From Gammaproteobacteria bacterium (lineage in GTDB: Bacteria > Pseudomonadota > Gammaproteobacteria > Pseudomonadales > Azotimanducaceae), in NCBI GenBank assembly GCA_028818795.1, contig JAPPND010000112.1, forward strand, positions 1-64,000: DNA of 64,000 nt, in the 5' to 3' direction. Both the position numbers and the translations under genes were made by a program. The notes beneath the pieces are model-generated. The model was not told the origin of the DNA, searched no databases, and saw only the letters and a list, made by a program, of their open reading frames with translations. Positions within the stretch are counted from its first letter, which is position 1. The number at the start of each line of letters is the position of its first letter. This document shows positions 16,629-24,790 of this stretch, piece by piece.

Positions 16629-17963
16629 CTAGAGCAGATCGGCAAGCAAGCCGGTGTGAAGCCGACCGGCTATGAAAGGCTCGCTGCCGAGTGTCGTCTC
16701 GAGCAGCGCCCGGTTGGTCTCGACGCCGCCGATGTCGAATGCCTTCACCCCGACGAGGGTGCGACCGATGGCCTGCTCCCGGGTGGTGCCGGTGCCGATG
16801 ACCTTGGCGAGCAGCGGATCGAAGTAAGGCGTCACCCATTGACCTTCCGCATAGCCCGACTCGATGCGCACGCCGGTCAACTCGGGCGGGCGGTAGACGG
16901 CTAGGCGCCCGGTCGACGGCAGCATTCGCCGCGAATCCTCCGCGTAGATCCGGGCCTCGACGGCATGGCCAGTCGCTTGCGGAGCGGCGGGGAGCACGTG
17001 GCCGAGCTTCTCGCCGGCCGCGATGCGGATCTGGGCTTCGACCAGATCGACGCCGGTGATCTCCTCCGTGACGCCGTGCTCGACCTGCAGACGCGTGTTG
17101 ACCTCCAGGAAACCGAATCCACCGTCGGCGTACAGCGTCTCGACGGTGCCGAGGCTGTCGTAGCCGGTGAGGGCACTGGCGGCGAGTGTTTCGATCTCGG
17201 CGAGTCGGGTCCGGTCGAGACCGGGGGCGGGTGCCTCCTCGATGACCTTCTGGTGGCGACGCTGCACCGAACACTCGCGTTCCAGGACACCCAACGCGGT
17301 GTCGCCGTCGCCGACCACCTGGAACTCGATATGGCGTGGTTCGGCAAGCCACGACTCGAGGTAGACCCTGTCGTCGCCGAACGCATGCAGCGCCTGGGCC
17401 CGTGCCGTTGCGAAGGCGTTGGCAAGCTCGGGCTCGGCGTCGACGCGGATCATGCCGATGCCGCCGCCGCCGGCCGAGGGTTTCAGGAGTACGGGGAAGC
17501 CGATGCGCCGCGCGGCTTCGATCAGCGCTTCGATGTCGTCCAGGTCGTCGCTCCCGCTATTCACGGGGAATCCGGCTTCGGCCATCGCGGCGCGGGATCG
17601 GGTCTTGTCGCCGAGACGGTCGATCCATAGCGGATCGGGCCCGATGAACTTCATCCCGGATTCGGCGACGTCGCGAGCGAATCCCGCGTTCTCGGCGAGG
17701 AAGCCGTAGCCCGGGTGCAGGGCGTCGCAACCGGCCTCGCGCGCGAGTTCGATCAGCCTGGCGCCGTTCAAGTAGGTGTCGGCGGCAAGATACCCCGGCA
17801 GCCGGGCGGTGGCGGTGGCCTCGGCGAGGTGCGGCGAGGCGCTGTCGATGTCGGCGTAAGCGGCCACGGTCTCGACACCGAGCGCCTCGCAGGCACGCAC
17901 GACGCGCCGCGCGACCGTGGCGCGGTTGGCCACGAATACGCGTTCAAACACGGCTCGCCTCAT
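16629..17963 (-). CDS. Acyl-CoA carboxylase biotin carboxylase subunit
   Basis: A 444-residue biotin carboxylase. It has the N-terminal VFVANRATVARRVVRAC, an ATP-grasp domain with the glycine-rich loop KPSAGGGGIGM, the HIEFQVVGDGD strand, the ECSVQRRHQKVIEEAP signature and the catalytic FLEVNTRLQVEHGVTE. Length equals AccC-type enzymes, and no biotinyl domain is fused, consistent with the separate carrier gene at 15152-15373. Using ATP and bicarbonate it carboxylates the carrier's biotin. The first 20 bases overlap the upstream 114-residue gene. The Uma2 gene separates it from the other two subunit genes. Confidence 0.9.
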   Translation of the reverse strand: MRRAVFERVFVANRATVARRVVRACEALGVETVAAYADIDSASPHLAEATATARLPGYLAADTYLNGARLIELAREAGCDALHPGYGFLAENAGFARDVAESGMKFIGPDPLWIDRLGDKTRSRAAMAEAGFPVNSGSDDLDDIEALIEAARRIGFPVLLKPSAGGGGIGMIRVDAEPELANAFATARAQALHAFGDDRVYLESWLAEPRHIEFQVVGDGDTALGVLERECSVQRRHQKVIEEAPAPGLDRTRLAEIETLAASALTGYDSLGTVETLYADGGFGFLEVNTRLQVEHGVTEEITGVDLVEAQIRIAAGEKLGHVLPAAPQATGHAVEARIYAEDSRRMLPSTGRLAVYRPPELTGVRIESGYAEGQWVTPYFDPLLAKVIGTGTTREQAIGRTLVGVKAFDIGGVETNRALLETTLGSEPFIAGRLHTGLLADLL

Positions 17964-18288
17964 GGGCGGCCTGCAGTTCCCGCCACGCGGTCGCGAAGCC
18001 GCCGATCCTGGCGCTCCGGGGAGTCCGAAGGCCGCGTTCCGCGGCGTCGAGGACGACTTCGACGATCGAACGGACAACGTCCGTTGGCAGCTCCACGACG
18101 AACATGTCGGTGTCCTCGCCGCCCTTGTGGTCCGGTGGTTTGGGGAAGGGCGTGCCGCAGAGGATCGCGAGCAGAGCGGACCGGGTTTCGCCGGGAAGCA
18201 GCGTCGCCGTTTCCTCGAGCATCCAACGCGACAACACGTCGGGCCGGTCGCACAGCGCCTTGTAGCGTTGCCAGTCGATGCCGACCAC
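17944..18288 (-). CDS. Conserved-looking 114-residue protein, unknown
   Basis: A small soluble protein (VGIDWQRYKALCDRPDVLSR at the start) lying three bases after the AICAR formyltransferase stop and overlapping the biotin carboxylase gene by 20 bases, so it is part of the same transcript. It is helical, with a PFPKPPDHKGGEDTDMF loop and a PTDVVRSIVEVVLDAAERG helix. I recognise no domain. Its tight packing between a purine gene and a carboxylase gene argues that it is real. Confidence 0.65.
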   Translation of the reverse strand: MVGIDWQRYKALCDRPDVLSRWMLEETATLLPGETRSALLAILCGTPFPKPPDHKGGEDTDMFVVELPTDVVRSIVEVVLDAAERGLRTPRSARIGGFATAWRELQAAHEASRV

Positions 18289-18291
18289 CGA

Positions 18292-19440
18292 TCAGTGGTG
18301 GAAGAGCCTCAAGCCCGTATGCACCATCGCGATGCCGTGTTCGCGGCAGGCTTCGGCAACTTCGGCGTCCCGGGTCGAGCCGCCGGGTTGGGCGATGTAC
18401 GAGACGCCGTGCCGGGCGGCGTGGTCGATGTTGTCGCGGAACGGAATGAAGCCGTCGCTGGCCAGCGCGACGCCGTCGAAGTCGGCTAGCCAGCCCGAGC
18501 GTTCGTCCGGGAGGAGCGGCCCGGGTGGTTCGTCGACCACGGCTTGCGCGAATCCGGTGCGTTCCCCGGGCGTGAGGTCGCCCTCGATGTAGCGTACGCG
18601 CCAGTTTATGCGTTCCTGGCGCCGGACAGCGGGACGGAAGGCAATGCCGAGAACTTTCGGATGCCGCGCGAGGTGCCAGACATCCGCCTTGGCGCCGGCC
18701 AGCTTGGTGCAGTCGACACGGGACTGCTGTCCGGCTCCGATGCCGATCATCTGGCCGTCGAGGGCATAGCCGACGGAGTTGGACTGGGTGTACTTCAAGG
18801 TCACCAGGGCGAGCAGCAGGTCGCGTGTCGCCGTTTCGTTGAGTTGCCCGCAGACAAGATCCGCAAGATCCGCAAGTCGGAGCCGGCGGTTGTTGCGTTC
18901 CTGGATCAGCGTGACGCCGAAGACTTCGCGCGACTCCACCGCCGGTGGGCGGTAGTCCGGATCGGTTTCGATCACGGCGAACGAGCCGCCCTTCTTCGCA
19001 GCGAGCGTGGCCAGTGTGCCTTCCTCGAATCCGGGCGCGACGATCCCATCGCTGACGACGCCCTTGAGATAGGCGGCGGTGGCCGCATCGACCGGGTTGG
19101 AAAGCGCGACAAAGTCCCCGAAGGAGGACTTGGGATCGGCGCCCCGGGCGCGCACGTAGGCCGTGGCCAGCGGCGACAGGTCCCGGTCGCCCACCTCGTA
19201 GACGCGCCTCAGGTCATCGGATAGCGGTACGCCGACGGCCGCGCCGGCGGGGGAGACGTGTTTGAAGGACGCCGCGGCGGGTGCTTCGAGTACTTCGCTG
19301 AGTTCGGCCACCAGTTGCCAGGCGTTCAGCGCATCGAGCATGTTGATCATCGACGGCGCGCCGTTGTGCACGGCCACCGCGTCCGACTCGAACGCCGCCT
19401 GCGCCTGATGCGGATTGCAGCCGTACTTGAGCGCCGGCAC
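18292..19440 (-). CDS. Stand-alone AICAR formyltransferase (PurV-type)
   Basis: A 382-residue protein matching only the formyltransferase part of PurH. It has the opening LKYGCNPHQAQAAF, the catalytic Lys60-His61 pair in SFKHVSPAGAA, RGADPKSSFGDFVALS and, near the end, SDGFIPFRDNIDHAARHGV. The N-terminal IMP cyclohydrolase (MGS-like) domain of the usual 520-residue bifunctional PurH is missing, and there is no room for it, because purC begins 19 bases upstream. The enzyme transfers a formyl group from 10-formyltetrahydrofolate to AICAR in the last part of purine synthesis. The organism must supply IMP cyclohydrolase from another gene. Some authors call the split form PurV. Confidence 0.88.
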   Translation of the reverse strand: MPALKYGCNPHQAQAAFESDAVAVHNGAPSMINMLDALNAWQLVAELSEVLEAPAAASFKHVSPAGAAVGVPLSDDLRRVYEVGDRDLSPLATAYVRARGADPKSSFGDFVALSNPVDAATAAYLKGVVSDGIVAPGFEEGTLATLAAKKGGSFAVIETDPDYRPPAVESREVFGVTLIQERNNRRLRLADLADLVCGQLNETATRDLLLALVTLKYTQSNSVGYALDGQMIGIGAGQQSRVDCTKLAGAKADVWHLARHPKVLGIAFRPAVRRQERINWRVRYIEGDLTPGERTGFAQAVVDEPPGPLLPDERSGWLADFDGVALASDGFIPFRDNIDHAARHGVSYIAQPGGSTRDAEVAEACREHGIAMVHTGLRLFHH

Positions 19441-19459
19441 CTAACGCTCCCGACGAGCC

Positions 19460-20368
19460 CTACGCGAACAGTTCCCGGCCGGTCAACTGCCGGTAGGCTT
19501 CGAGGTAGCGACTCGTCGTGTTGGCGATGACGTCGTCGGGCAACGCGGGTCCCGGCGGCGTCTTGTCCCACCTCCCGTCTGCGACCAGGGTCTCGAGGTA
19601 GTTGCGCACGTACTGCTTGTCGAAGCTCGGCTGTTCGCCGCCGGGCTGCCACTGGTCGGCGGGCCAGAATCGAGAGCTGTCGGGGGTGAAGATCTCGTCG
19701 ATCAAGAGCGGTTCGTCGGTCCCGTCGACAACGCCGAACTCGAACTTGGTGTCGGCCAGGACGATGCCGCAGTCGCCGGCGTAGTCCCTTGCGAGCCGGT
19801 ACAGCGCCAGGGTCTTCTCCTGCAGCCAGAGCATGGTCTCCTCGCCGACGATCTCGGCGCTCTCGGCGAAGCTGATGTTCTCGTCGTGGCCGGTGTCCGC
19901 CTTGGTGGAAGGGGTGAACAGCGGGGTCTCCAGGCGGTCGCCGTTGCGAAGTCCCTCCGGCAGGTCGATGCCGCAGACCTGACCGGTGTTCTGGTAGTCC
20001 TTCCATCCGCTGCCAGCGAGGTAGCCGCGTGCGATGCACTCCACGGGAATCACCCGGGTCTTTCGGCACAGCATGATGCGTCCGTCGAGCGCTTCACGTT
20101 CGCCGTCGGTGAGCCCGGGAACGTCCGCCGAATCCGTGGAGATGAGGTGGTGATCGACAACCCCGGCGAAGTGGTCGAACCAGAACTTCGAGATCTGCGT
20201 GAGTACCACGCCCTTGCCGGCCGGGCCGTTCCCGAGAACCACGTCGAAGGCACTGACGCGGTCGGTGGCGATGATCAAGAGGGCCTCGCTGCCGTCCGGC
20301 ATGCTTACGTCGTAGAGGTCGCGGACCTTGCCGCTGCGCTTGTTGGGGAGAGCGAGATTCGTCTCCAT
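19460..20368 (-). CDS. purC: SAICAR synthetase
   Basis: A 302-residue enzyme of the longer PurC type. Motifs are KRSGKVRDLYDV near the start, the DRVSAFDVVL loop, VECIARGYLAGSGWKDY, and LADTKFEFGV followed by the metal-binding DEIFTPDSSRFWP. It joins aspartate to CAIR using ATP in purine synthesis. The start METNLALPNKRSGKV fits the family; an upstream ATG at 20416 would add 16 residues with no match. It heads the run purC, AICAR formyltransferase, small protein, biotin carboxylase. Confidence 0.95.
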   Translation of the reverse strand: METNLALPNKRSGKVRDLYDVSMPDGSEALLIIATDRVSAFDVVLGNGPAGKGVVLTQISKFWFDHFAGVVDHHLISTDSADVPGLTDGEREALDGRIMLCRKTRVIPVECIARGYLAGSGWKDYQNTGQVCGIDLPEGLRNGDRLETPLFTPSTKADTGHDENISFAESAEIVGEETMLWLQEKTLALYRLARDYAGDCGIVLADTKFEFGVVDGTDEPLLIDEIFTPDSSRFWPADQWQPGGEQPSFDKQYVRNYLETLVADGRWDKTPPGPALPDDVIANTTSRYLEAYRQLTGRELFA

Positions 20369-20515
20369 CACGAGTCTAGGCTGCACGTGTTCTCCGTTGT
20401 TCCGCCTGGTCGACACGGCTCGCCCTGCGGCTCCCGAGGCGAGCCACCTTGGGAGAGGGCAAGATTGCGCGACCGCGCGTTGTACTGCAAGACGCTGGGC
20501 GCTATCAGGCTCGGT

Positions 20516-21010
20516 CTACCTATGCCGCGGCTGCAGGAAGCCGCCGTCGGTGACCCACAGATCTCCCCACCAGATCGGCAGAGCCTTGTCCTCGCGCCAG
20601 GCGGGGTCGGAGGAGAACTGATTGATCCAGTTCACCACCAGACCGCGCCGGACACCGCACTCCCGCATCAAGCGGGCCACCTCGCGGGGCGATGCGTCGG
20701 TGGTCACCATGAATTCGTTGCACTCCGCGGGAGATAGCTGCGCGAAGAGCTCCTTTACCGCGTGCTTCTCCCAGTCCTCGATGCCGGCGATGTCGTGTAC
20801 TAGCTCCGTCAGCCGTTCGGCCGTCGGACAGCGCATGCCCGCCATGTAGGCGCCCACAACCCCGCGCACGCCCAATGGTCGGCGAATTCGATCCTCGAAC
20901 GACTCGGGCAGCCGATGTCCCATGCGGCGGTTGGCGATGGGGGAGTCGAAAGTACGATCCTCGCAAACGTCGTAGAGCACGACGTGCTTGATCTTCACGT
21001 CAGTGCCCAT
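20516..21010 (-). CDS. Unknown protein next to AbiEii-type toxin
   Basis: A 164-residue protein starting MGTDVKIKHVVLYDV. It overlaps the end of the AbiEii-type gene by 11 bases, so the two are coupled, with this gene second. It is rich in conserved-looking aromatic and charged segments (RRMGHRLPESFEDRIRRP, DWEKHAVKELFAQLSPAEC, VTDGGFLQPRHR). It is not the usual AbiEi antitoxin, which is a winged-helix protein encoded upstream of the toxin. I recognise no DNA-binding motif. It may be a different neutraliser or an effector partner, but no function is assigned. Confidence 0.5.
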   Translation of the reverse strand: MGTDVKIKHVVLYDVCEDRTFDSPIANRRMGHRLPESFEDRIRRPLGVRGVVGAYMAGMRCPTAERLTELVHDIAGIEDWEKHAVKELFAQLSPAECNEFMVTTDASPREVARLMRECGVRRGLVVNWINQFSSDPAWREDKALPIWWGDLWVTDGGFLQPRHR

Positions 21011-21764
21011 GTTCGCCGCGATCGCCAACGTCCTCGTCGCCTTGGGTCAACGGCGGTACGTACTCGAGATCGCTCTCCATCATCCAGAGGACCTGCTGCC
21101 ACACTTGGCGGGCGATGCGTTCGAACCTGGGTTTCACGAGTGCCAAGGGACGTGGCTGGTTTTCGCCTTCCGCCAGATCCCGATAGGCCGCGAGAGTGTT
21201 CCGCTTCATGTCGTCGGTCAGGGTGGACCAAGCGTAGGCCAGGTCGGTCGGGGCCAAGGTGCGCGCCACGGCGAAGTCGTAGGCGTCTCGTTCGGTCGCA
21301 AGGCGGTTCACGCCGAGACGGTTGTACATCTTCTTCGTCAGGATGTCCCTGGTGCTGCCGAGAATCACTCCGGTCTGGCATTCCACCTCGTCGCGCGGAT
21401 CGCCGTGGAACCTATCGGTTCCGACGAACGACACGGGCACGTCGCCGACCATGAACTGAACGTGGTTCGTCCCGACCATCACCACGCTGTCCATCGCGAC
21501 AACTCCGTCGCGGGCCAGTGCGCGCAGGTCCATCCTGATGCCGTCGAAGTCCTTGAGGAACAGAGACCCGGATCGTCCGGTCCCCGGGCTAAAGGAAAAG
21601 TCCAGATCCTGACTCGCTCGATGGTGCCAGCGGGCCTCCAGCGCGGTGCCGCCGCCAAGGCGCAAGTGCTCGACGGGCAGCCACGCGGACAGGATGCTCA
21701 CGGTGGTGCCCACTGCTCTCGCCGGGGCGGGATCGAGTCGCAGCCTGACGGGTTCAACGGTCAT
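21000..21764 (-). CDS. AbiEii/nucleotidyltransferase-type toxin
   Basis: A 254-residue protein of the AbiEii nucleotidyltransferase superfamily. LRLGGGTALEARWHHRASQDLDF (about residues 36-58) contains the GG...S/DxD motif that binds nucleotide and metal, and the second conserved block is RDILTKKMYNRLG followed by RDAYDFAVA. AbiEii toxins modify tRNA acceptor ends or bind GTP and stop growth during phage infection; the AbiEi partner normally precedes them. Here the gene starts 10 bases after the PLP enzyme gene and is followed by an unknown 164-residue gene. ATG 21764 is preferred to the TTG six bases upstream. Confidence 0.75.
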   Translation of the reverse strand: MTVEPVRLRLDPAPARAVGTTVSILSAWLPVEHLRLGGGTALEARWHHRASQDLDFSFSPGTGRSGSLFLKDFDGIRMDLRALARDGVVAMDSVVMVGTNHVQFMVGDVPVSFVGTDRFHGDPRDEVECQTGVILGSTRDILTKKMYNRLGVNRLATERDAYDFAVARTLAPTDLAYAWSTLTDDMKRNTLAAYRDLAEGENQPRPLALVKPRFERIARQVWQQVLWMMESDLEYVPPLTQGDEDVGDRGEHGH

Positions 21765-21773
21765 GGCCAAGTG

Positions 21774-23012
21774 CTACTCCTCGGCGAGTGCCTGTTCGAA
21801 GTCGCCAAGCAGGTCCTCGATGTCCTCGATGCCGGTGGAGATTCGGATCAGCGAATCCGCGATCCCCATGCTGGCGCGGCGCTCGGCCCCCATCTCGTAG
21901 TAGATCGTTTCTGCCACCGGGATCGCGAGGGTCCGGTTGTCGCCCAGGTTGCTGGACTTGACGACCACGTCGAGTCGATTCAGGAACGCAAAGGCGTCCA
22001 GTCCGCTGGCAAGCTCGAAGCTGAACAAGGCCCCGGGGCGGCGGAACAGCTTTGTCGCCCGATCGTGTTCTGGATGATCTGGGAGGCCGGGGTAGTAGAC
22101 CCGAGCGACCTTGTCGTGGCCGTTCAGGAAGGCAACGAGCGCCTGGGCGTTGGCGCACTGGCGCTCCTGGCGCAGGGCCAGGGTCTCGGCGCCGATGCCG
22201 AGGTGGAGCGCGGCCTGGGGCCCGAGGGTAGGGCCGAAGTCGCGCAGGCCTTTCTTGCGGACCTGCGTGATCGCCCACTTCGCCGGGTCGCCTTTCTTGT
22301 AGGGGTCCTGGATGTTGTCGAAGACCGACCAGTCGAAGCGACCCGTTTCGGTCAACGCGCCCCCGAGGGTGGTGCCGTGACCGCCGATGTATTTCGTCAG
22401 GCTGTTGACGATCAGCGAGGCGCCCACGTCGACGGGTTGGAACAGGTACGGCGAGGTCATCGTGTTGTCCACCACGTAGACGAGACCTTTTGCGCGGCAG
22501 AGTTCGCCGATGCCCTCGAGATCGGCGACCTGGGTGCGCGGGTTGGCGATGGTCTCCACGAATACGAGACGGGTGTCGGGGCGGATGGCCTGGGCAACCG
22601 CAGCCGTGCTCGTTGCGTCCACGAAGGTCACGTCGATGCCGTGCAGGCCGAAGGTCTGGAACAGGCTGTTGGTGTTGCCGAACAGGAACGAACTGGACAC
22701 GAAGTGGTCGCCCTTGCGCAGCAGCGCGAACAGCACCATGCCGATGGCGGCCATGCCGGTACCGAAACAGACCGTGGCGACGCCCCGTTCCATGGCGTTG
22801 ACCTTGGTCTCGAGCGCCGTGACCGTGGGGTTGACCTGCCGTCCATAGGAGTACGCGGAACTCCGGCCCTGGAAGACGTCGGCGAGATTCTGGACGTCCT
22901 CGTAGCCGTAGGCGACGGAGGCATGGATCGGCTTGTGCAGCGATCCGTGCTCGATGCCGCCCCGGCGGTCGGAGTGGACGATGGTGGTCGTGAAACCCGG
23001 CATTGCTGACAT
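21774..23012 (-). CDS. Cystathionine gamma-synthase family PLP enzyme
   Basis: A 412-residue fold-type I PLP enzyme. The cofactor lysine is in NSLTKYIGGHGTTLGGAL, the phosphate-binding tyrosine and arginine in AYSYGRQVNPTV, the aspartate that pairs with the pyridine nitrogen in VYVVDNTMTSPYLF, and the C-terminal GIADSLIRISTGIEDIEDL is standard. It belongs to the Cys/Met metabolism group (cystathionine gamma-synthase, gamma-lyase, O-acetylhomoserine sulfhydrylase). The large insert around DPYKKGDPAKWAITQVRKKG points to the O-succinyl/O-acetylhomoserine-type enzymes, but the substrate is not decided by sequence. It forms a unit with the AbiEii gene only by proximity. Confidence 0.88.
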   Translation of the reverse strand: MSAMPGFTTTIVHSDRRGGIEHGSLHKPIHASVAYGYEDVQNLADVFQGRSSAYSYGRQVNPTVTALETKVNAMERGVATVCFGTGMAAIGMVLFALLRKGDHFVSSSFLFGNTNSLFQTFGLHGIDVTFVDATSTAAVAQAIRPDTRLVFVETIANPRTQVADLEGIGELCRAKGLVYVVDNTMTSPYLFQPVDVGASLIVNSLTKYIGGHGTTLGGALTETGRFDWSVFDNIQDPYKKGDPAKWAITQVRKKGLRDFGPTLGPQAALHLGIGAETLALRQERQCANAQALVAFLNGHDKVARVYYPGLPDHPEHDRATKLFRRPGALFSFELASGLDAFAFLNRLDVVVKSSNLGDNRTLAIPVAETIYYEMGAERRASMGIADSLIRISTGIEDIEDLLGDFEQALAEE

Positions 23013-23078
23013 CCGAAGGTGCGTACGTTGGCGGGACTATAACCTTCCTAGGTGCCTTCCCCGTAGAGACGGGAGGCG

Positions 23079-23642
23079 CTAGCGGCGGTGCAGGTCGTCG
23101 AAGAGCGGAAACACGCGTGCCAGCGCGGAGAGGGCGAGCGCGTGGCGCAGACTGCCGTCGGCCATCGCCGCACGGATTCCATCCAGGGACAGGAACTCTA
23201 GCCCGATGGCTTCACCCGGGCCCGGTTCGGGCTCGGCCAGTTTCTCGACGCCGTCCGCCAGGAAGTGGTGGCAGAGGTGCGGGTGGATGGCCGGGTTGGG
23301 CTCCACGGCACCGAGATAGTGCCACTCGCCGCCGCCGAAGCCCGTCTCCTCGAGTAGTTCCCGTTTCGCGGCCTCCAAGGGGGTTTCACCGGGATCGACC
23401 ATGCCGCCGGGGGTTTCGAGCGTGCGGGCCCCGATGCCGAAGCGGTATTGGTCGACCATGATCGACAGGCCCTCGGCGGTGAGCGCGACGACGTTGATCC
23501 AGTCCACCGACTCCAGCACTAGGCGTTTGAGCACCGGATTCCCGGCGGGGTGGCGCATCCAGTCGAACCGGACATCGAGGATGCCGAGACTCGGACCCCG
23601 CTCCGAGCGCACTTTCTCCCAGTCGAGCTTCACCTTGGTCAA
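23079..23642 (-). CDS. Nudix hydrolase, ADP-ribose pyrophosphatase-like
   Basis: About 187 residues. The Nudix box is complete: GGMVDPGETPLEAA followed by KRELLEETGF. It is preceded by YRFGIGARTLETPG and followed by AVEPNPAIHPHLCHHFLAD, the pattern of nucleoside-diphosphate-sugar pyrophosphatases. The frame overlaps the stop of the upstream lipoprotein gene and has no ATG; TTG 23642 (overlap ATTGA) or GTG 23633 are the likely starts. It probably removes ADP-ribose or a related nucleotide derivative. It is the last gene of the AttH-ABC run. Confidence 0.85.
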   Translation of the reverse strand: MTKVKLDWEKVRSERGPSLGILDVRFDWMRHPAGNPVLKRLVLESVDWINVVALTAEGLSIMVDQYRFGIGARTLETPGGMVDPGETPLEAAKRELLEETGFGGGEWHYLGAVEPNPAIHPHLCHHFLADGVEKLAEPEPGPGEAIGLEFLSLDGIRAAMADGSLRHALALSALARVFPLFDDLHRR

Positions 23643-24787
23643 TACCCCGTCAGTTCCATGTATCCGGTGCCACGGCGACGGCCCTCGTCGTCTTCGAGAT
23701 GCACAACGCCTTCCCAGTATCGCACCGCCGTATGCATGACTTGGTCGTTGATCGCGGCGCGAATGACGTATTGCTGCGGCTCGGCACCGCGAATCACGAG
23801 TTGCCAGGCCACCGGCCAGCCGCGCCAGTGCTTGATCGGGTTGAGCGAGAAATCGCCTGCGGTCAACGTCCGCGACACCGCCCCGTTCCCCAGGCTGCCG
23901 GCGTTGTAGGCGTCGGTTTGTCCGTCTAGCCGACGCAGTTGGTAGAGCATGAGGTCGCGACCGTCGTCGAGGTGCAGCGCGAACCAGTCCCATCCCTGGT
24001 AGGCATCACCCAGCACGCTGGTGCTCCACTCGCGGTCGATCCATGCCAGTCCGTTGACCGCGTGGCTCGAACCGCCGACCACGAGTTCGCCCTGCGCCTC
24101 GAGGCGCGGCACCGAATAGTAGTAGGAGGCGTTGCCCGGTCCTTTGCGGGATAGACCGCCATCGCCCTGCAGGATGGCCGGTCTCTTTGCCGTCAACAGC
24201 AGATCGGCCGAGAAGTCCGCAGTATTGACGGTCAGCCGCAGCGGCGAAAAGGTGCCGCCGGTGGATGCGAGCTGCCAATCGTCGAGGTAGACCCGGAACG
24301 GCTCCGCCCGTGCCCCGGCAAGAGCTGGATGGCCGCGACTGAAACGCTCGGCCGCCAGGTGGCGGCGGGCTGTGATGTCGGACAAGGCGACGTGCGCCAT
24401 GTATCCCTGCCCGGTTCGCCAGGCCTCGGGTCCGTTGTTCGGTACCGGGATTTCTCCGGCGCGGGCCTCGAACCCTTGTCGGAACAAGGTGAACTGCACG
24501 CCGAACTCCCGCGCCGCGGGTTGCGTTGCAGTGCCCGCAGCCGAGACCACCGCCGTCAGGTACCACCACTCGCTGCGATACGCCGGATGGGGTCCGTGGT
24601 CGGCGGGAAACACGAAGTCGCGGATCCGGTCGGCCCGGGCGAACCCGGCCGGGGTTCCGTCGGCGGAACCGAGAACCGAGCGGAGACTCCGCGCCGCATC
24701 GCGTTCCGGCTCGGTGCAGGCGACCAACAGGACCGCGGCGCCCACCGCGCACCAAGCCAAGAGGATCGTTCTTGCTGGCTCCGACAT
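23639..24787 (-). CDS. AttH/CrtC-like lipoprotein
   Basis: A 382-residue lipoprotein. The signal peptide ends in the lipobox LLVAC (Cys at about 24). The body has the two-domain lipocalin-like fold of AttH and carotenoid hydratase CrtC: an early FVFPADHGPHPAYRSEWWYL, a middle YSVPRLEAQGELVVGG, and WIDREWSTSVLGDAYQGWDWFALHL, then LMLYQLR. It sits directly downstream of an FtsX-type permease gene and an ATPase gene, the same set as the attEFGH export locus of Vibrio. It probably works at the inner membrane face of the periplasm. Its ligand is unknown. Confidence 0.82.
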   Translation of the reverse strand: MSEPARTILLAWCAVGAAVLLVACTEPERDAARSLRSVLGSADGTPAGFARADRIRDFVFPADHGPHPAYRSEWWYLTAVVSAAGTATQPAAREFGVQFTLFRQGFEARAGEIPVPNNGPEAWRTGQGYMAHVALSDITARRHLAAERFSRGHPALAGARAEPFRVYLDDWQLASTGGTFSPLRLTVNTADFSADLLLTAKRPAILQGDGGLSRKGPGNASYYYSVPRLEAQGELVVGGSSHAVNGLAWIDREWSTSVLGDAYQGWDWFALHLDDGRDLMLYQLRRLDGQTDAYNAGSLGNGAVSRTLTAGDFSLNPIKHWRGWPVAWQLVIRGAEPQQYVIRAAINDQVMHTAVRYWEGVVHLEDDEGRRRGTGYMELTGY

Positions 24788-24790
24788 CGC

